A stretch of 6,001 nt of DNA from Bacteroidales bacterium (GTDB taxonomy: Bacteria > Bacteroidota > Bacteroidia > Bacteroidales > Muribaculaceae). Both the position numbers and the translations under genes were made by a program. Location of the stretch: assembly GCA_004557195.1 (NCBI GenBank), contig SFER01000133.1:1-6001 (forward strand), written 5' to 3'. Shown here in pieces: positions 5,898 through 6,001 of this stretch (position 1 is the first letter of the stretch; every line of letters starts with the position of its first letter). The notes below the pieces were generated by a model that saw only the letters and a list, made by a program, of their open reading frames with translations, did no database searches and was not told the origin of the DNA.

Positions 5898-6001
5898 TTA
5901 TTGGCATATAGGTCATTTCGGGTGCTAAAATCGCCATAACTCTATGGTCTACAACGAGTTAATGAAGTTTAAAAGTTTTCAAGATACATTTGATGCGAGC
6001 A

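Noticed and set aside
5944..6001. Possible start of a further plus-strand gene running off the window (begins MVYNELMKF)
   Set aside because: Only 19 codons are visible, with no promoter, start signal or family feature to support them.

Overview
The window looks like chromosomal DNA of a gut-type member of the Bacteroidales (Bacteroidetes). The protein genes read like Bacteroides, Prevotella or Muribaculaceae homologues. Several intergenic regions carry exact copies of the Bacteroidetes -7 promoter element TAnnTTTG, genes lack strong Shine-Dalgarno sequences, and the tRNA gene does not encode its CCA end. Genus cannot be fixed from this sequence; a Muribaculaceae or Prevotellaceae relative is my guess.

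Layout. From 1 to 1624 (minus strand, C-terminus cut off by the window edge) lies speA, biosynthetic arginine decarboxylase, the entry step of polyamine synthesis from arginine. A 303-bp AT-rich divergent intergenic region follows, with promoter-like elements for both directions. From 1928 to 4153 (plus strand) there is a two-gene unit: a cobalamin-domain (BchE/HpnJ-like) radical SAM enzyme and, 18 bp later, a family 2 glycosyltransferase. From 4338 to 5336 lies a class II fructose-1,6-bisphosphate aldolase gene with its own promoter, a leader that can fold, distinct codon usage and a strong intrinsic terminator. From 5595 to 5670 is a tRNA-Pro(GGG) gene with promoter boxes upstream and an intrinsic terminator directly after it. 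From 5745 to 5897 is a 50-residue Pmp3/YqaE-family membrane protein gene, easy to miss because it is so short. The last ~100 bp contain nothing I can assign.

Function. speA, the aldolase gene and the tRNA are housekeeping genes with apparently separate transcription. The only pair that clearly looks like a shared pathway is the radical SAM enzyme plus glycosyltransferase, probably modifying a lipid-, glycan- or envelope-related molecule; the substrate is not visible from sequence. I found no mobile element, CRISPR array, phage gene or defence system. The region is mostly ordinary core genome, and the radical SAM/glycosyltransferase pair is its least understood part.
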